A DNA stretch of 64,000 nt from Candidatus Agathobaculum intestinipullorum (lineage in GTDB: Bacteria; Bacillota; Clostridia; Oscillospirales; Butyricicoccaceae): assembly GCA_019117485.1 (NCBI GenBank), contig DWZQ01000015.1, forward strand, positions 1 to 64,000, given 5' to 3'. Below are positions 9,481-18,066 of the stretch, piece after piece (positions within the stretch are counted from its first letter, which is position 1; each line of letters begins with the position of its first letter). Below the pieces are notes generated by a model. That model ran no database searches. It was given only the letters and a program-made list of their open reading frames with translations, and had not been told where the DNA came from. A program made the translations under genes and the position numbers.

Positions 9481-10386
9481 TCAGTCATGCGGCCGCCGAT
9501 AAAAATTGCCTGCCACCTGATCGGTTTTCAGGATGTTGACAAAGGCATGCGGGTCAATCTCACGCGCAGCGCGCGCCACCTCTTTTACCTGATCGCTGGC
9601 GATCACCGAATAAATCAGATCGCGCTCTTCTCCGTTGTACAGGCCGGTGCCATGGAACAGCGTCGCGCCGTGGTGCGTGGTATCCTTGATGTGCTCGTAG
9701 ATATCCTGCGCACGGTTGGAAATGATAAACAGCGTGTTGCGCTTGAAACGCTGGTCAAGCATATTGACAACCTGCGTCGAAGCAAACTGAAATATGATCG
9801 AATAGAGCGCCTTGTCCCAGCCGAACAGCGCGCCTGCAACCACAAGCATCAGGCAGTTGCCGATGAAAATATAGTTCCATGCATCCACGTTCAGCCGCTC
9901 ACTAAGGGCAACCGCAATAAAGTCGGTGCCGCCACTGGTCGCGCGGCCAAGCAGGCACAGGCTGATAGACAGGCCGCTGAAAATACCGCCGAAGATGGAG
10001 ACGAGCAGCACATCGTCCGTCAGCGGCATGGAGGGGATGATATCGGTCAGCACGCTCGTCAGCGCAATCATCAGACAGGAATAGATCGTAAACCGTTTGC
10101 CGATCAGCCGGTAGCTGACCACCGCAGGCACAGCGTTGAGCAACAGGTTAATCGCAGTAAACGGCAGCGCGATACCTGCAAACTGCTGCGCGCTGCGCTG
10201 GATGAGCAGGGTCAGGCCGTTAAACCCGCCGGGGAACAGGCCGCCTGCATCGACAAAACTCTTGATATTGACCGCCATGACGACCGAAGCCAGCACGATC
10301 AGGAACAGACGGCGCGCCTGTCCGGCGAGCGGCGGCTCCCAGCCTGCGGCCGGATGGCTGTTAACGGATGACGGTTGCTTGTTCAT
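9481..10386 (-). CDS. YitT/DUF2179 family membrane protein
   Basis: INIKSFVDAGGLFPGGFNGLTLLIQR, GGTDFIAVALSE, C-terminal DUF2179-like domain. Confidence 0.9.
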   Translation of the reverse strand: MNKQPSSVNSHPAAGWEPPLAGQARRLFLIVLASVVMAVNIKSFVDAGGLFPGGFNGLTLLIQRSAQQFAGIALPFTAINLLLNAVPAVVSYRLIGKRFTIYSCLMIALTSVLTDIIPSMPLTDDVLLVSIFGGIFSGLSISLCLLGRATSGGTDFIAVALSERLNVDAWNYIFIGNCLMLVVAGALFGWDKALYSIIFQFASTQVVNMLDQRFKRNTLFIISNRAQDIYEHIKDTTHHGATLFHGTGLYNGEERDLIYSVIASDQVKEVARAAREIDPHAFVNILKTDQVAGNFYRRPHD

Positions 10387-10500
10387 CGCGATCCCCCTTT
10401 TCGCCTTAGCTTGGACAGCTTACGCTTATTTTATCACAACGACGCGCCGAAGTTAACCGACTTCTGCGCGCCGTTGCGAAAAATTATATGCGGTGATCCG

Positions 10501-11025
10501 TCAGCCCTGCGGCGGCTGGCCATCCTGCGGGGGGATGGGCGGCTGTTGCGGCTGCACCGGGGGCGTAGGCGGCTGCGGTGCCCGATTCTGCGGCTGTGCC
10601 GGCGGGACGGGCGGCTGCTGCGGCAGCGGCCCCATCTTCCGGTTGATCTCCTGCGTATTGCGGCACAATACCAGCAGCAGAAGGGCAAATTCATAGGTGA
10701 TGCGCGCGACGATATTACCGCCAACGAACAGCAGCAGTGCAAGGAAGAAGTGCGTAAACAACAAAATCAAGCTGTAAACGCCCAGCGCGACCACAGTGAT
10801 GCAGTACAGCGCGCGCAGCAGCGCCTCCGTGAAGAAATGCCGGAAGTTCAGGATATCGTGCAGGTGGGCAAGCGCGCCCGCATAGCGGTTTGGCTGGCGC
10901 ACAAACAGGAAGTAGAGTGCGAGGCCACCTGTCACGATGACAATCAGCGCAAGGATAGGCAGCGCGACCGTGAAAAACGGGGAATAGGTATAGGTCTGCG
11001 TATACATATAGGGATAGCTGGACAT
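10501..11025 (-). CDS. Hypothetical membrane protein with Pro/Gln-rich C-terminal tail
   Basis: Two or three TM segments then PPVPPAQPQNRAPQPPTPPVQPQQPPIPP tail. Confidence 0.7.
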   Translation of the reverse strand: MSSYPYMYTQTYTYSPFFTVALPILALIVIVTGGLALYFLFVRQPNRYAGALAHLHDILNFRHFFTEALLRALYCITVVALGVYSLILLFTHFFLALLLFVGGNIVARITYEFALLLLVLCRNTQEINRKMGPLPQQPPVPPAQPQNRAPQPPTPPVQPQQPPIPPQDGQPPQG

Positions 11026-11195
11026 GGGTTCCTCCTGATAAACTCTGGACTGCGCCGCAAGCCTTCTTTATGGACGAATGCGGCACTTTCCTTGTAGTTT
11101 TTGTGTATTGAGTGTAACATATCTGGGAAAATGTTGCAAGTTAATTCAAAATGATGTACCCTATTAGGGAGAACGCAAAAACGGAGAGGGATTGC

Positions 11196-12290
11196 ATGAA
11201 GATTTTGCACACCACACCCGCGCAGGACGGGTATTTTATGCCGGCGGAGTTCGCCCCGCACGAGGGCTGCTTGATGATCTGGCCCGAGCGCGCGGACTCA
11301 TGGCAATATGGCGCATATGCCGCGCGGCGCGCCTTTCTCAAGGTGATCGAGGCCATTTCCGAAAGCGAAAAGATGACCGTGCTCTGCTCAGAAGCGCAGT
11401 ACGACAACGCCCGCGCCCAGTTGCCGGAGCGCGTGCGGCTGGTCGTGATGGAAACCGACGACGCTTGGGCGCGCGATGTAGGGCCGACGTTCGTCGTCGA
11501 CGGCAAGGGCGGCCGCCGCGGCATCGACTGGGGCTTTAACGCATGGGGCGGCGACGTGGACGGCCTGTATCCCAGCTGGGAGCGCGACAACCGCGTCGCG
11601 CGCAAGTTCTGCGACCTGCTGGAAAACGACTGCTACAACAAGCGGGACTTTATCTGCGAGGGCGGCTCAATCCACGTCGACGGCGAGGGCACCGCGCTCG
11701 TCACCGAGGCATGCCTGTTGTCCGCCGGGCGCAACCCGGACTTGTCCCGTAAGCAGATCGAGCAGGTGCTGTGCGATTATCTGGGCGTTTCCAAGGTGAT
11801 CTGGCTGCCGCGCGGCATCTATAACGACGAAACCAACGAACACGTCGACAATGTGAGCGCGTTTGTCGCGCCCGGTGAGGTCGTACTGGCGTGGACGGAC
11901 GACCAAACCGACCCGCAATACGAGCTGTCCGCGGCGAGCCTTGCCGCGCTGGAAGCCGCAACCGACGCGAAGGGGCGCAAGCTCCGCGTACACAAGCTGC
12001 CGCTACCCGCGCCCGTCACCATCACGGCGGAGGAGTGCGAAGGGCTTGACCTGTGCGACGGCGAGCCAACGCGCACACCGGGCGAACGGCTGGCGGCAAG
12101 CTATGTCAATTTCTATATCGCAAACGGTGCGGTAGTCATGCCCGCCTTTGGCGACCCGATGGACGAAAAAGCGCAGGAAATCCTGCAAACGCTGTTCCCG
12201 ACGCGCAAAGTGATTGCCATCCCCGCGCGCGATATCCTGATCGGCGGCGGCAACATCCACTGCATCACACAGCAGATCCCAAAAGCATAA
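11196..12290 (+). CDS. aguA: Agmatine deiminase
   Basis: MPAEFAPHEGCLMIWPERADSW; WARDVGPTFVVD; CEGGSIHVDGEG; GGGNIHCITQQIPK. Confidence 0.96.
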   Translation: MKILHTTPAQDGYFMPAEFAPHEGCLMIWPERADSWQYGAYAARRAFLKVIEAISESEKMTVLCSEAQYDNARAQLPERVRLVVMETDDAWARDVGPTFVVDGKGGRRGIDWGFNAWGGDVDGLYPSWERDNRVARKFCDLLENDCYNKRDFICEGGSIHVDGEGTALVTEACLLSAGRNPDLSRKQIEQVLCDYLGVSKVIWLPRGIYNDETNEHVDNVSAFVAPGEVVLAWTDDQTDPQYELSAASLAALEAATDAKGRKLRVHKLPLPAPVTITAEECEGLDLCDGEPTRTPGERLAASYVNFYIANGAVVMPAFGDPMDEKAQEILQTLFPTRKVIAIPARDILIGGGNIHCITQQIPKA

Positions 12291-12302
12291 GGAGAGGACA
12301 AG

Positions 12303-13166
12303 ATGAGCAAAGTAACGGTAGCGGCCATCCAGATGCCCTACGGGCTGGAAACCGCGGTGGAAAAGGTACGCGAGGCGGCCGCGCAGGGCGCACAAATCAT
12401 TTTGCTGCCCGAGCTGTTTGAAAACTGGTATTTCTGCCAGGAAAAAAACTATGAAAACTACCATCTGGCAACGACGCTTGAGGAAAATCCGGCGATCAGC
12501 GTGCTGCGCACGGTTGCGCACGATTTCCACGTCGTGCTGCCGGTCAGCTACTATGAACGCGTGGGAAACACAACGTTCAATACGGTAGCCATCATCGACG
12601 CGGACGGCACCATCCTCGGCCAGTACCGCAAAACCCACATCCCGGACGACCATTTCTATCAGGAAAAGTTCTATTTTACGCCCGGCGACACCGGTTTCCG
12701 CGTGTGGGATACGGCCTATGCGAAAATCGGTGTGGGCATCTGCTGGGACCAGTGGTTCCCGGAGTCCGCGCGCTGCATGGCGCTGATGGGGGCGGAACTG
12801 CTGTTCTACCCGACGGCTATCGGCTCCGAGCCGATTCTCGACTGCGACTCGATGCCGCACTGGCGGCGCTGCATGCAGGGGCATGCGGCGGCGAACATCA
12901 TGCCGCTCGTCGCGGCCAACCGCATTGGCACCGAAGTGGTCACGCCCTCGCCGGATAACCAGAACCAGACTTCCAGCCTGACCTTCTACGGCTCGTCCTT
13001 CATCGCAGACGAGACCGGCGCGCTGGTTGAGCAGGCCGGGCGTGACGCGGACGAAATCCTGACGCACACCTTTGATCTGGACGCCATCCGTGAATTGCGC
13101 CGCAGCTGGGGCGTGTTCCGCGACCGGCGGCCGGAGATGTACGGCGCAATGGGGCATTTTGGCTGA
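12303..13166 (+). CDS. aguB: N-carbamoylputrescine amidase
   Basis: Nitrilase family: ILLPELFENWYFCQE, YRKTHIPDD, GVGICWDQWFPESAR. Confidence 0.95.
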   Translation: MSKVTVAAIQMPYGLETAVEKVREAAAQGAQIILLPELFENWYFCQEKNYENYHLATTLEENPAISVLRTVAHDFHVVLPVSYYERVGNTTFNTVAIIDADGTILGQYRKTHIPDDHFYQEKFYFTPGDTGFRVWDTAYAKIGVGICWDQWFPESARCMALMGAELLFYPTAIGSEPILDCDSMPHWRRCMQGHAAANIMPLVAANRIGTEVVTPSPDNQNQTSSLTFYGSSFIADETGALVEQAGRDADEILTHTFDLDAIRELRRSWGVFRDRRPEMYGAMGHFG

Positions 13167-13207
13167 AAAAGCGCCGTGCTTGCACCTTTGGCGCGATAAC
13201 CTTTGCA

Positions 13208-13252
13208 TAAACAAACCCGCGGGCAGCGCAATGCGTTGCCCGCGGGTTTTCA
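13208..13252 (+). terminator. Intrinsic terminator after aguB
   Basis: aaacccgcgggcaacg-type stem: cccgcgggcagcg caat gcgttgcccgcggg tttt. Confidence 0.85.
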
Positions 13253-13435
13253 GTTTGTGTCATTTTCCGGTGAGTCGGCCATATTAGATAAAGCATAGCG
13301 AATACATTCATTGATAAATGCATTGCGGCTCATGTCATATTTATTGGCGGCAGCTTCCACCTGTGCAAGTAGTTCTGTATCTAATCGGATAGAAACCTGC
13401 TCGGTTCGATATGGCTTCGGAATAAAATTCCCCAT
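13250..13435 (-). CDS. Ribbon-helix-helix (CopG/Arc-like) small protein
   Basis: EQVSIRLDTELLAQVEAAANKYDMSRNAFINECIRYAL. Confidence 0.8.
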   Translation of the reverse strand: MGNFIPKPYRTEQVSIRLDTELLAQVEAAANKYDMSRNAFINECIRYALSNMADSPENDTN

Positions 13436-13532
13436 TTTAATGCACCACCTCTTGCAAAGAGTGTAGTTTATATTGTATCCTAATTATATGGTTTAAAATA
13501 AACCACATAACACAACACAACGAGGTGGGAAC

Positions 13533-13706
13533 ATGGCAGAATTTTGTTTGGACTGTTTCAACAAGCTGAATGACACCAACTACACAAAATGGGACGTAAA
13601 GTTATCATGGGGGCGGGACTTTTGTGAGGAATGCTGCGAATTCAAGCATGTGGTGGTGGTAATACGCGACCACCGCTCATTTTTGCACTGGTTCTTCCGT
13701 CACTGA
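13533..13706 (+). CDS. Cys4 zinc-ribbon-like microprotein, copy A (57 aa)
   Basis: MAEFCLDCFNKLNDTNYTKWDVKLSWGRDFCEECCEFKHVVVVIRDHRSFLHWFFRH; SD gaggtggg; paralogue at 44981. Confidence 0.8.
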   Translation: MAEFCLDCFNKLNDTNYTKWDVKLSWGRDFCEECCEFKHVVVVIRDHRSFLHWFFRH

Positions 13707-13708
13707 CC

Positions 13709-13742
13709 CGCAAAAAAAGACCGGCATAGCCGGTCTTTTTTG
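13709..13742. terminator. Bidirectional terminator between convergent genes
   Basis: aaaaaaagaccggcatagccggtctttttt. Confidence 0.9.
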
Positions 13743-15233
13743 TTATGATTCCTGCCTTGCCTGCTCAATTTCCGCAAGCAGGTGTTTTTGCGTATCGTCA
13801 AACAATAAACGCTTATTGTGTGCGAAATACGCTTCGCTCCCGAAGTTCTGGATAAACCACGAGGTAAAGTAATTCGCGGTTAGCTCGGTGGCGAACAGCA
13901 CCATCTCCTGACTGTCCCCCAGCGCTTCGTCGAGGAAAGCAAACGCGTTTGCCAGTGCGCGGTCGGTTTGGTCGGCCGCGTCCGCGCGCGCCTGCACGTC
14001 GGACTGGAATTTCTCCTTGAGATAGTCGAACGCGCGCCCAGTCGGGATTTTTTCCAGCGATAAGCCCTGCCGCATCGCGTCCAGCCGTTCGACTTCGCGC
14101 GCGGCGATAAACAGCGCGTCACGGTCGGTCGAGCCAGCCGCCCGGCGGCGGGACAGCGCGGCACGCTTGTCGTCCAGTAACGTGCCGATGGTCTTTTCGC
14201 CCTCGCGGATGTGGATCAAATCCTGATGCAGTGCGTCGGTCAGGCCGTCCAGACGGTAAACATTGCGCGCACTGTCAGCCAGCCGTGCAAGCAGCAGGCC
14301 GAGCACGCCCAGCTTTTCGTCAAACGGTGCGCCGGACAGCTCGGAGGCGCGCACGCGCTCCCAAGTGCCGTCAAGAATTTCCTCGACGCGGTAAACGCGC
14401 TTATATTTGTCATATAATTGCAGGTAGTTGGCAAAATCGCTTGCTACGCGCGGCAGCTGCAAGTATTGCTCGACCACCTGCCGATCTACCGGCAGGCCGA
14501 GGGATTCATACACCTGCATCAGCTCGGACAAGTCCTCCCAGCCGCGCGCGGTGACAAATTGCAGGCCGTCCGCAGTTGCCTCCACGCGATAGAAGTGATC
14601 ACGCCGGATTTCCAGATAGGACAAAATCGCGCCGTGGATGCCACGCCGGTAAGCGTATTCCTTCCATACCGCGAAGTCCTCCTCCACGTCGATGCGCTTG
14701 ACGCGGTCGAGCGTAACGACGTCAAACTCACGCACGGATTTGTTGTATTCGGGCGGGTTGCCCGCAGCAACCACCACCCAGCCCGCAGGCAGCTGCTGGT
14801 TGCCGAAGGTTTTGCACTGCAAGAATTGCAGCATCATAGGCGTGAGCGTTTCAGAAATGCAATTGATCTCGTCGAGGAAGAGGATGCCCTCGGCAACGCC
14901 CGTGCGCTCGATCTCACGATAGACCGAGGCGATGATCTCACTCATCGTGTAGGCCGTAACCGCGTATTCCTGCCCGCCAAACTTCTCGTGCTCAATATAG
15001 GGCAGGCCGAGCGCGGACTGGCGCGTGTGATGGGTCAGGGTGTAGGACACCAGCCCCACGCCGGTTTCCTCCGCGATCTGCTCCATAATCTGCGTTTTGC
15101 CGATGCCCGGCGGGCCCATCAACAGGATGGGGCGCTGCCGGATGGGTGGGATGCGGTACGCACCGAACTCATCGCGCGCGAGATAGGCGCGCAGCGCGTT
15201 TTTGATCTCGTTTTTGGCTCGTTTGATATGCAT
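13743..15233 (-). CDS. MoxR-like AAA ATPase
   Basis: Walker A GPPGIGKTQ, Walker B ILFLDEINC, sensor VVVAAGNPPEYN. Confidence 0.92.
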   Translation of the reverse strand: MHIKRAKNEIKNALRAYLARDEFGAYRIPPIRQRPILLMGPPGIGKTQIMEQIAEETGVGLVSYTLTHHTRQSALGLPYIEHEKFGGQEYAVTAYTMSEIIASVYREIERTGVAEGILFLDEINCISETLTPMMLQFLQCKTFGNQQLPAGWVVVAAGNPPEYNKSVREFDVVTLDRVKRIDVEEDFAVWKEYAYRRGIHGAILSYLEIRRDHFYRVEATADGLQFVTARGWEDLSELMQVYESLGLPVDRQVVEQYLQLPRVASDFANYLQLYDKYKRVYRVEEILDGTWERVRASELSGAPFDEKLGVLGLLLARLADSARNVYRLDGLTDALHQDLIHIREGEKTIGTLLDDKRAALSRRRAAGSTDRDALFIAAREVERLDAMRQGLSLEKIPTGRAFDYLKEKFQSDVQARADAADQTDRALANAFAFLDEALGDSQEMVLFATELTANYFTSWFIQNFGSEAYFAHNKRLLFDDTQKHLLAEIEQARQES

Positions 15234-15281
15234 ATAAAACCTCCGGTTTCCTCGTTGGAAACGTGTGTTTCGCTGTATTCG

Positions 15282-16568
15282 TTATCCGCGCACGATTTCA
15301 TCCTCACGCAGCACGGCGCGAATCGCCCACGGCGGGACGTTGTCGGGATACGCGCCGCCCTCCAGCATCACGAAGGCAGCGTCATACTTCGGCCGTTTTT
15401 TGGGGTAAACCCCCAGCCCATCGGTGAAATAGAGCAACCCGCGCAGATGATGGAAAGCGCCTTCGCTCACCAGCCGGTTGATGTGCTCGAACACCGGCCG
15501 GAAATCGGTCGCGGACTGGCCGATCAATTCAAAATGCGCCATATAATCAGCCAAATCGTGCGCGTTCGTGATGCGCTTGTCCGCGCGGATCTGGTCGTCG
15601 CACTGGATAATGCGCAGGTTGATGTGCCGGAAAAAGCTTTCGCTGTCCTGCAATAATTCATAGGTGCGCGTAAGGAAACTGCGCACCAGTTCGCCCGAAG
15701 TGGACATGGAGGTGTCGACCGCGATGACGAAATCCTCAATTTTGCGCACCTCGCGCGTTTCGAGCGGCTCGATGAGCGGCATGTTGCCGAAGTGTCGCAG
15801 GCCGTAGGCATAATAGCCGTAATCGAACGAATCCGCATCCACCGCAACCTCTTCACGCAGGGCGGCGAACCGCCGCAGGAAAGCGCGGTAGTCGGTCGTG
15901 TGCCGGGTGGCGACGGACAGCTGCTCACGCACGGCCTCTCCTCCAGCCGCCTGATTCGAGAATACGGTCTCCATCGCAGTCTGGGTGCGCTCGGCGCGCT
16001 GCTGCCACTGCCGGTCCTGCTCGTCGTCGCCCTCCTCCGGCCAGAGCGTGTGCTCGTCGACCGCGAACACGCGTGCGAGCGTGGCGCAGTCGTAAGAATT
16101 CAGACGGTCACGCCGGAATTGGCGGTAGACCGCCTCGGCGGTCAGTACGGGCATTTCCGCGCGCAGGCTGCGGTACAGGTTCTGCCGCCGCACGGATGGG
16201 CGCTCCACCTGCAAGCAGCGGTAATCCAGCGTATCCAAAATGCTTTCTACTGCCACGTCGCAGGCCAAATCCCACAAATCGCGGTCACGGCCGCGCGTTT
16301 TAGCCGGATGGCGCAGCAGGCAGTGGAACACGCTGTGCAGATAGGCGCGGTTGACGCGCGGACGGCCGCGCTCCAACTGCTGTGCAAGCCACGCGCCGTT
16401 AAAATACAAGCTCTTCGCGTCGGTTGCGAGGGTAGCGGTATCAAACCCGTCCGAGACAGCAAGCGCAGACAGCGCTGCATCCAGAAAAGGCAGGCTCATA
16501 TATAATTCCGTGCGGGCGGAGAACAAAATCTCACGCCCAAGGACGTTCCAGCGTTCGCTTTGGGACAT
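15282..16568 (-). CDS. VWA-like domain protein with N-terminal DUF2201-type (pseudo)metallopeptidase domain
   Basis: MIDAS-like FVIAVDTSMSTSGELV; N-terminal LHSVFHCLLRHP segment. Confidence 0.85.
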   Translation of the reverse strand: MSQSERWNVLGREILFSARTELYMSLPFLDAALSALAVSDGFDTATLATDAKSLYFNGAWLAQQLERGRPRVNRAYLHSVFHCLLRHPAKTRGRDRDLWDLACDVAVESILDTLDYRCLQVERPSVRRQNLYRSLRAEMPVLTAEAVYRQFRRDRLNSYDCATLARVFAVDEHTLWPEEGDDEQDRQWQQRAERTQTAMETVFSNQAAGGEAVREQLSVATRHTTDYRAFLRRFAALREEVAVDADSFDYGYYAYGLRHFGNMPLIEPLETREVRKIEDFVIAVDTSMSTSGELVRSFLTRTYELLQDSESFFRHINLRIIQCDDQIRADKRITNAHDLADYMAHFELIGQSATDFRPVFEHINRLVSEGAFHHLRGLLYFTDGLGVYPKKRPKYDAAFVMLEGGAYPDNVPPWAIRAVLREDEIVRG

Positions 16569-16580
16569 GGGAAGGCTCCT

Positions 16581-17552
16581 TTACAGGTCGAAAGTCTTGG
16601 CACGGCCTTTGGCAGCGGCCTTGCCAGTCGCAGCGAGCAGCACGGACAGGGCCGCGGTCTGTTCCTTTTCGCGGGCAGCGTCGCAGGCTGCGGAAACGTC
16701 CACGGCGGTCAGCACGCCGAGCGACAACAGGAACGAGATCGCCGCACTCTCACCAGCGGCAGCACAGCTGCGCAGCAACGCGCCGCCGTGCGCGCGCAGA
16801 CAGTCGAGATAAGTCCCGCGCGCAGTATCCGACAGGGCATAGGGCACGGACAGCCGCCGCGCGGCCACCCGCGCCGCGACCACGAAGTCATGCCGCTCGA
16901 GCAAACCAGTGAGCGCAAGGTCGTATTGTCGGAAACTCAGCACACCTGCATCGAAGCACTGGCGGTAGCCATAGCCGGCGCCGTGGATGCGGCGCTGGAA
17001 GATGTGCGCGGGGGACAAGTCCTCCAACTCCTCGGTGTAAGCTGGGAACAACAGGCGCGCAGACGCGGATGCGTCAAAGCGCACGTCCAGCTCGCCCGCG
17101 TGCTCGCCCAGCAGCTTTTGCAGACAGGTCGGGGCGGCGGGGTTGGCGCACAGCACAACCGCGCACAGCGCACGGCAATTCATCAATGCGCCGCCGCCAA
17201 ATTCCGTGACCGCGCCGGAAAGCGTCAGCGTTTCCAGCCGACGGCAATTGTAAAACGCATAGCTGCCCACGCTTTGCAGATGTGCAGGCAGCGCCACCGA
17301 CCGGATGGCGTTCGCGTCATGCGCAGGCTCCGACCCGCCGCAGGTAACACGCACGGGAAAGGTCTCACGGCCGGAAAGGTCGGGCGCGCGCTCACTGAGC
17401 GCGTAAGCGCCCAGCTGCACAACCGGCGCGCCGTCGATGGTATCCGGCAGATGTACCGCGTCGTCGCGCGTCTCGCACCGCAGGATGGCGATGCCGTCCG
17501 GCACGCGCGCGCAGGTCAGCAACAGGTCGTTTTCACCCTCGATGATGTGCAT
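16581..17552 (-). CDS. BspA-type leucine-rich-repeat (LRR_5-like) protein in operon with VWA/AAA
   Basis: LPAHLQSVGSYAFYNCRRLETLTLSGAVTEFGGGALMNCRAL. Confidence 0.75.
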   Translation of the reverse strand: MHIIEGENDLLLTCARVPDGIAILRCETRDDAVHLPDTIDGAPVVQLGAYALSERAPDLSGRETFPVRVTCGGSEPAHDANAIRSVALPAHLQSVGSYAFYNCRRLETLTLSGAVTEFGGGALMNCRALCAVVLCANPAAPTCLQKLLGEHAGELDVRFDASASARLLFPAYTEELEDLSPAHIFQRRIHGAGYGYRQCFDAGVLSFRQYDLALTGLLERHDFVVAARVAARRLSVPYALSDTARGTYLDCLRAHGGALLRSCAAAGESAAISFLLSLGVLTAVDVSAACDAAREKEQTAALSVLLAATGKAAAKGRAKTFDL

Positions 17553-17703
17553 GGCGCGTCCCCCCCTTTCCTTCGCCTCTCGTCTGGACTGATTATAGCA
17601 CAGCCGCCGCGGTGCGGCAAGGCACGGCAGCCGCACCGCGAGCGGCGCTTCTCATGATAAGAAAATATCACCGCAATAAAATATAAAAATTCTCAAATTA
17701 TGC

Positions 17704-17732
17704 TTGACAAAACGCCCCGACGCGCATATACT
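17704..17732 (+). promoter_or_regulatory. Sigma-A promoter TTGACA-17-TATACT for the trpB leader
   Basis: Consensus hexamers, 17 bp spacer. Confidence 0.88.
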
Positions 17733-17742
17733 TGGAGCATAC

Positions 17743-18026
17743 CGAAAAACCAATGACGAAGACGAGTAGCAGGGAAACCAACCCTCCAAGAGAGCCGCGG
17801 ATGGTGTGATCGCGGCAGGCGAGGCCCTTGTGAATGGACTTTAGCAGGGCAAGGCGAAAGGCCGCAGCGGCCGAGTAACTGCGACGGGGACTCCGCCCGT
17901 TATCCGGGGAGCGTACATTGTCGGATGTGCGAAAACGAGCGGGCGCAACAGCGTCAACTTGGGTGGTACCGCAAGAGTTTATTTGACTCCTGTCCCATGA
18001 TAACATGGGGCAGGAGTTTTTTTATT
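17743..18026 (+). promoter_or_regulatory. T-box leader, Trp (TGG) specifier
   Basis: GAGAGCCGCGGATGGTGTGATCGCGG distal stem I, GTGAA-TGG-A specifier, AACTTGGGTGGTACCGC T-box, terminator gactcctgtcccatg..catggggcaggagttttttt. Confidence 0.93.
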
Positions 18027-18066
18027 CCGTTCATCACATATTTTCATATAAAGGAGAGAACCTACC

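Noticed and set aside
13250-13706. Classical toxin-antitoxin annotation for the RHH/microprotein pair
   Set aside because: Genes are divergent rather than co-operonic, and the partner has a zinc-ribbon-like Cys4 pattern with no recognised toxin family. Kept only as a module hypothesis.
14418-15656. 412 aa plus-strand ORF over the AAA/VWA genes
   Set aside because: Antisense shadow; the minus-strand ORFs have Walker A/B and MIDAS motifs. The same reasoning was used for 9061-10371, 25337-26407, 28643-29767, 48652-49995 and 49827-50888.
13743-17552. Calling the LRR/VWA/AAA operon a phage-defence island
   Set aside because: No integrase, mobile element or other defence gene nearby; the evidence supports only an uncharacterised chaperone-like module.
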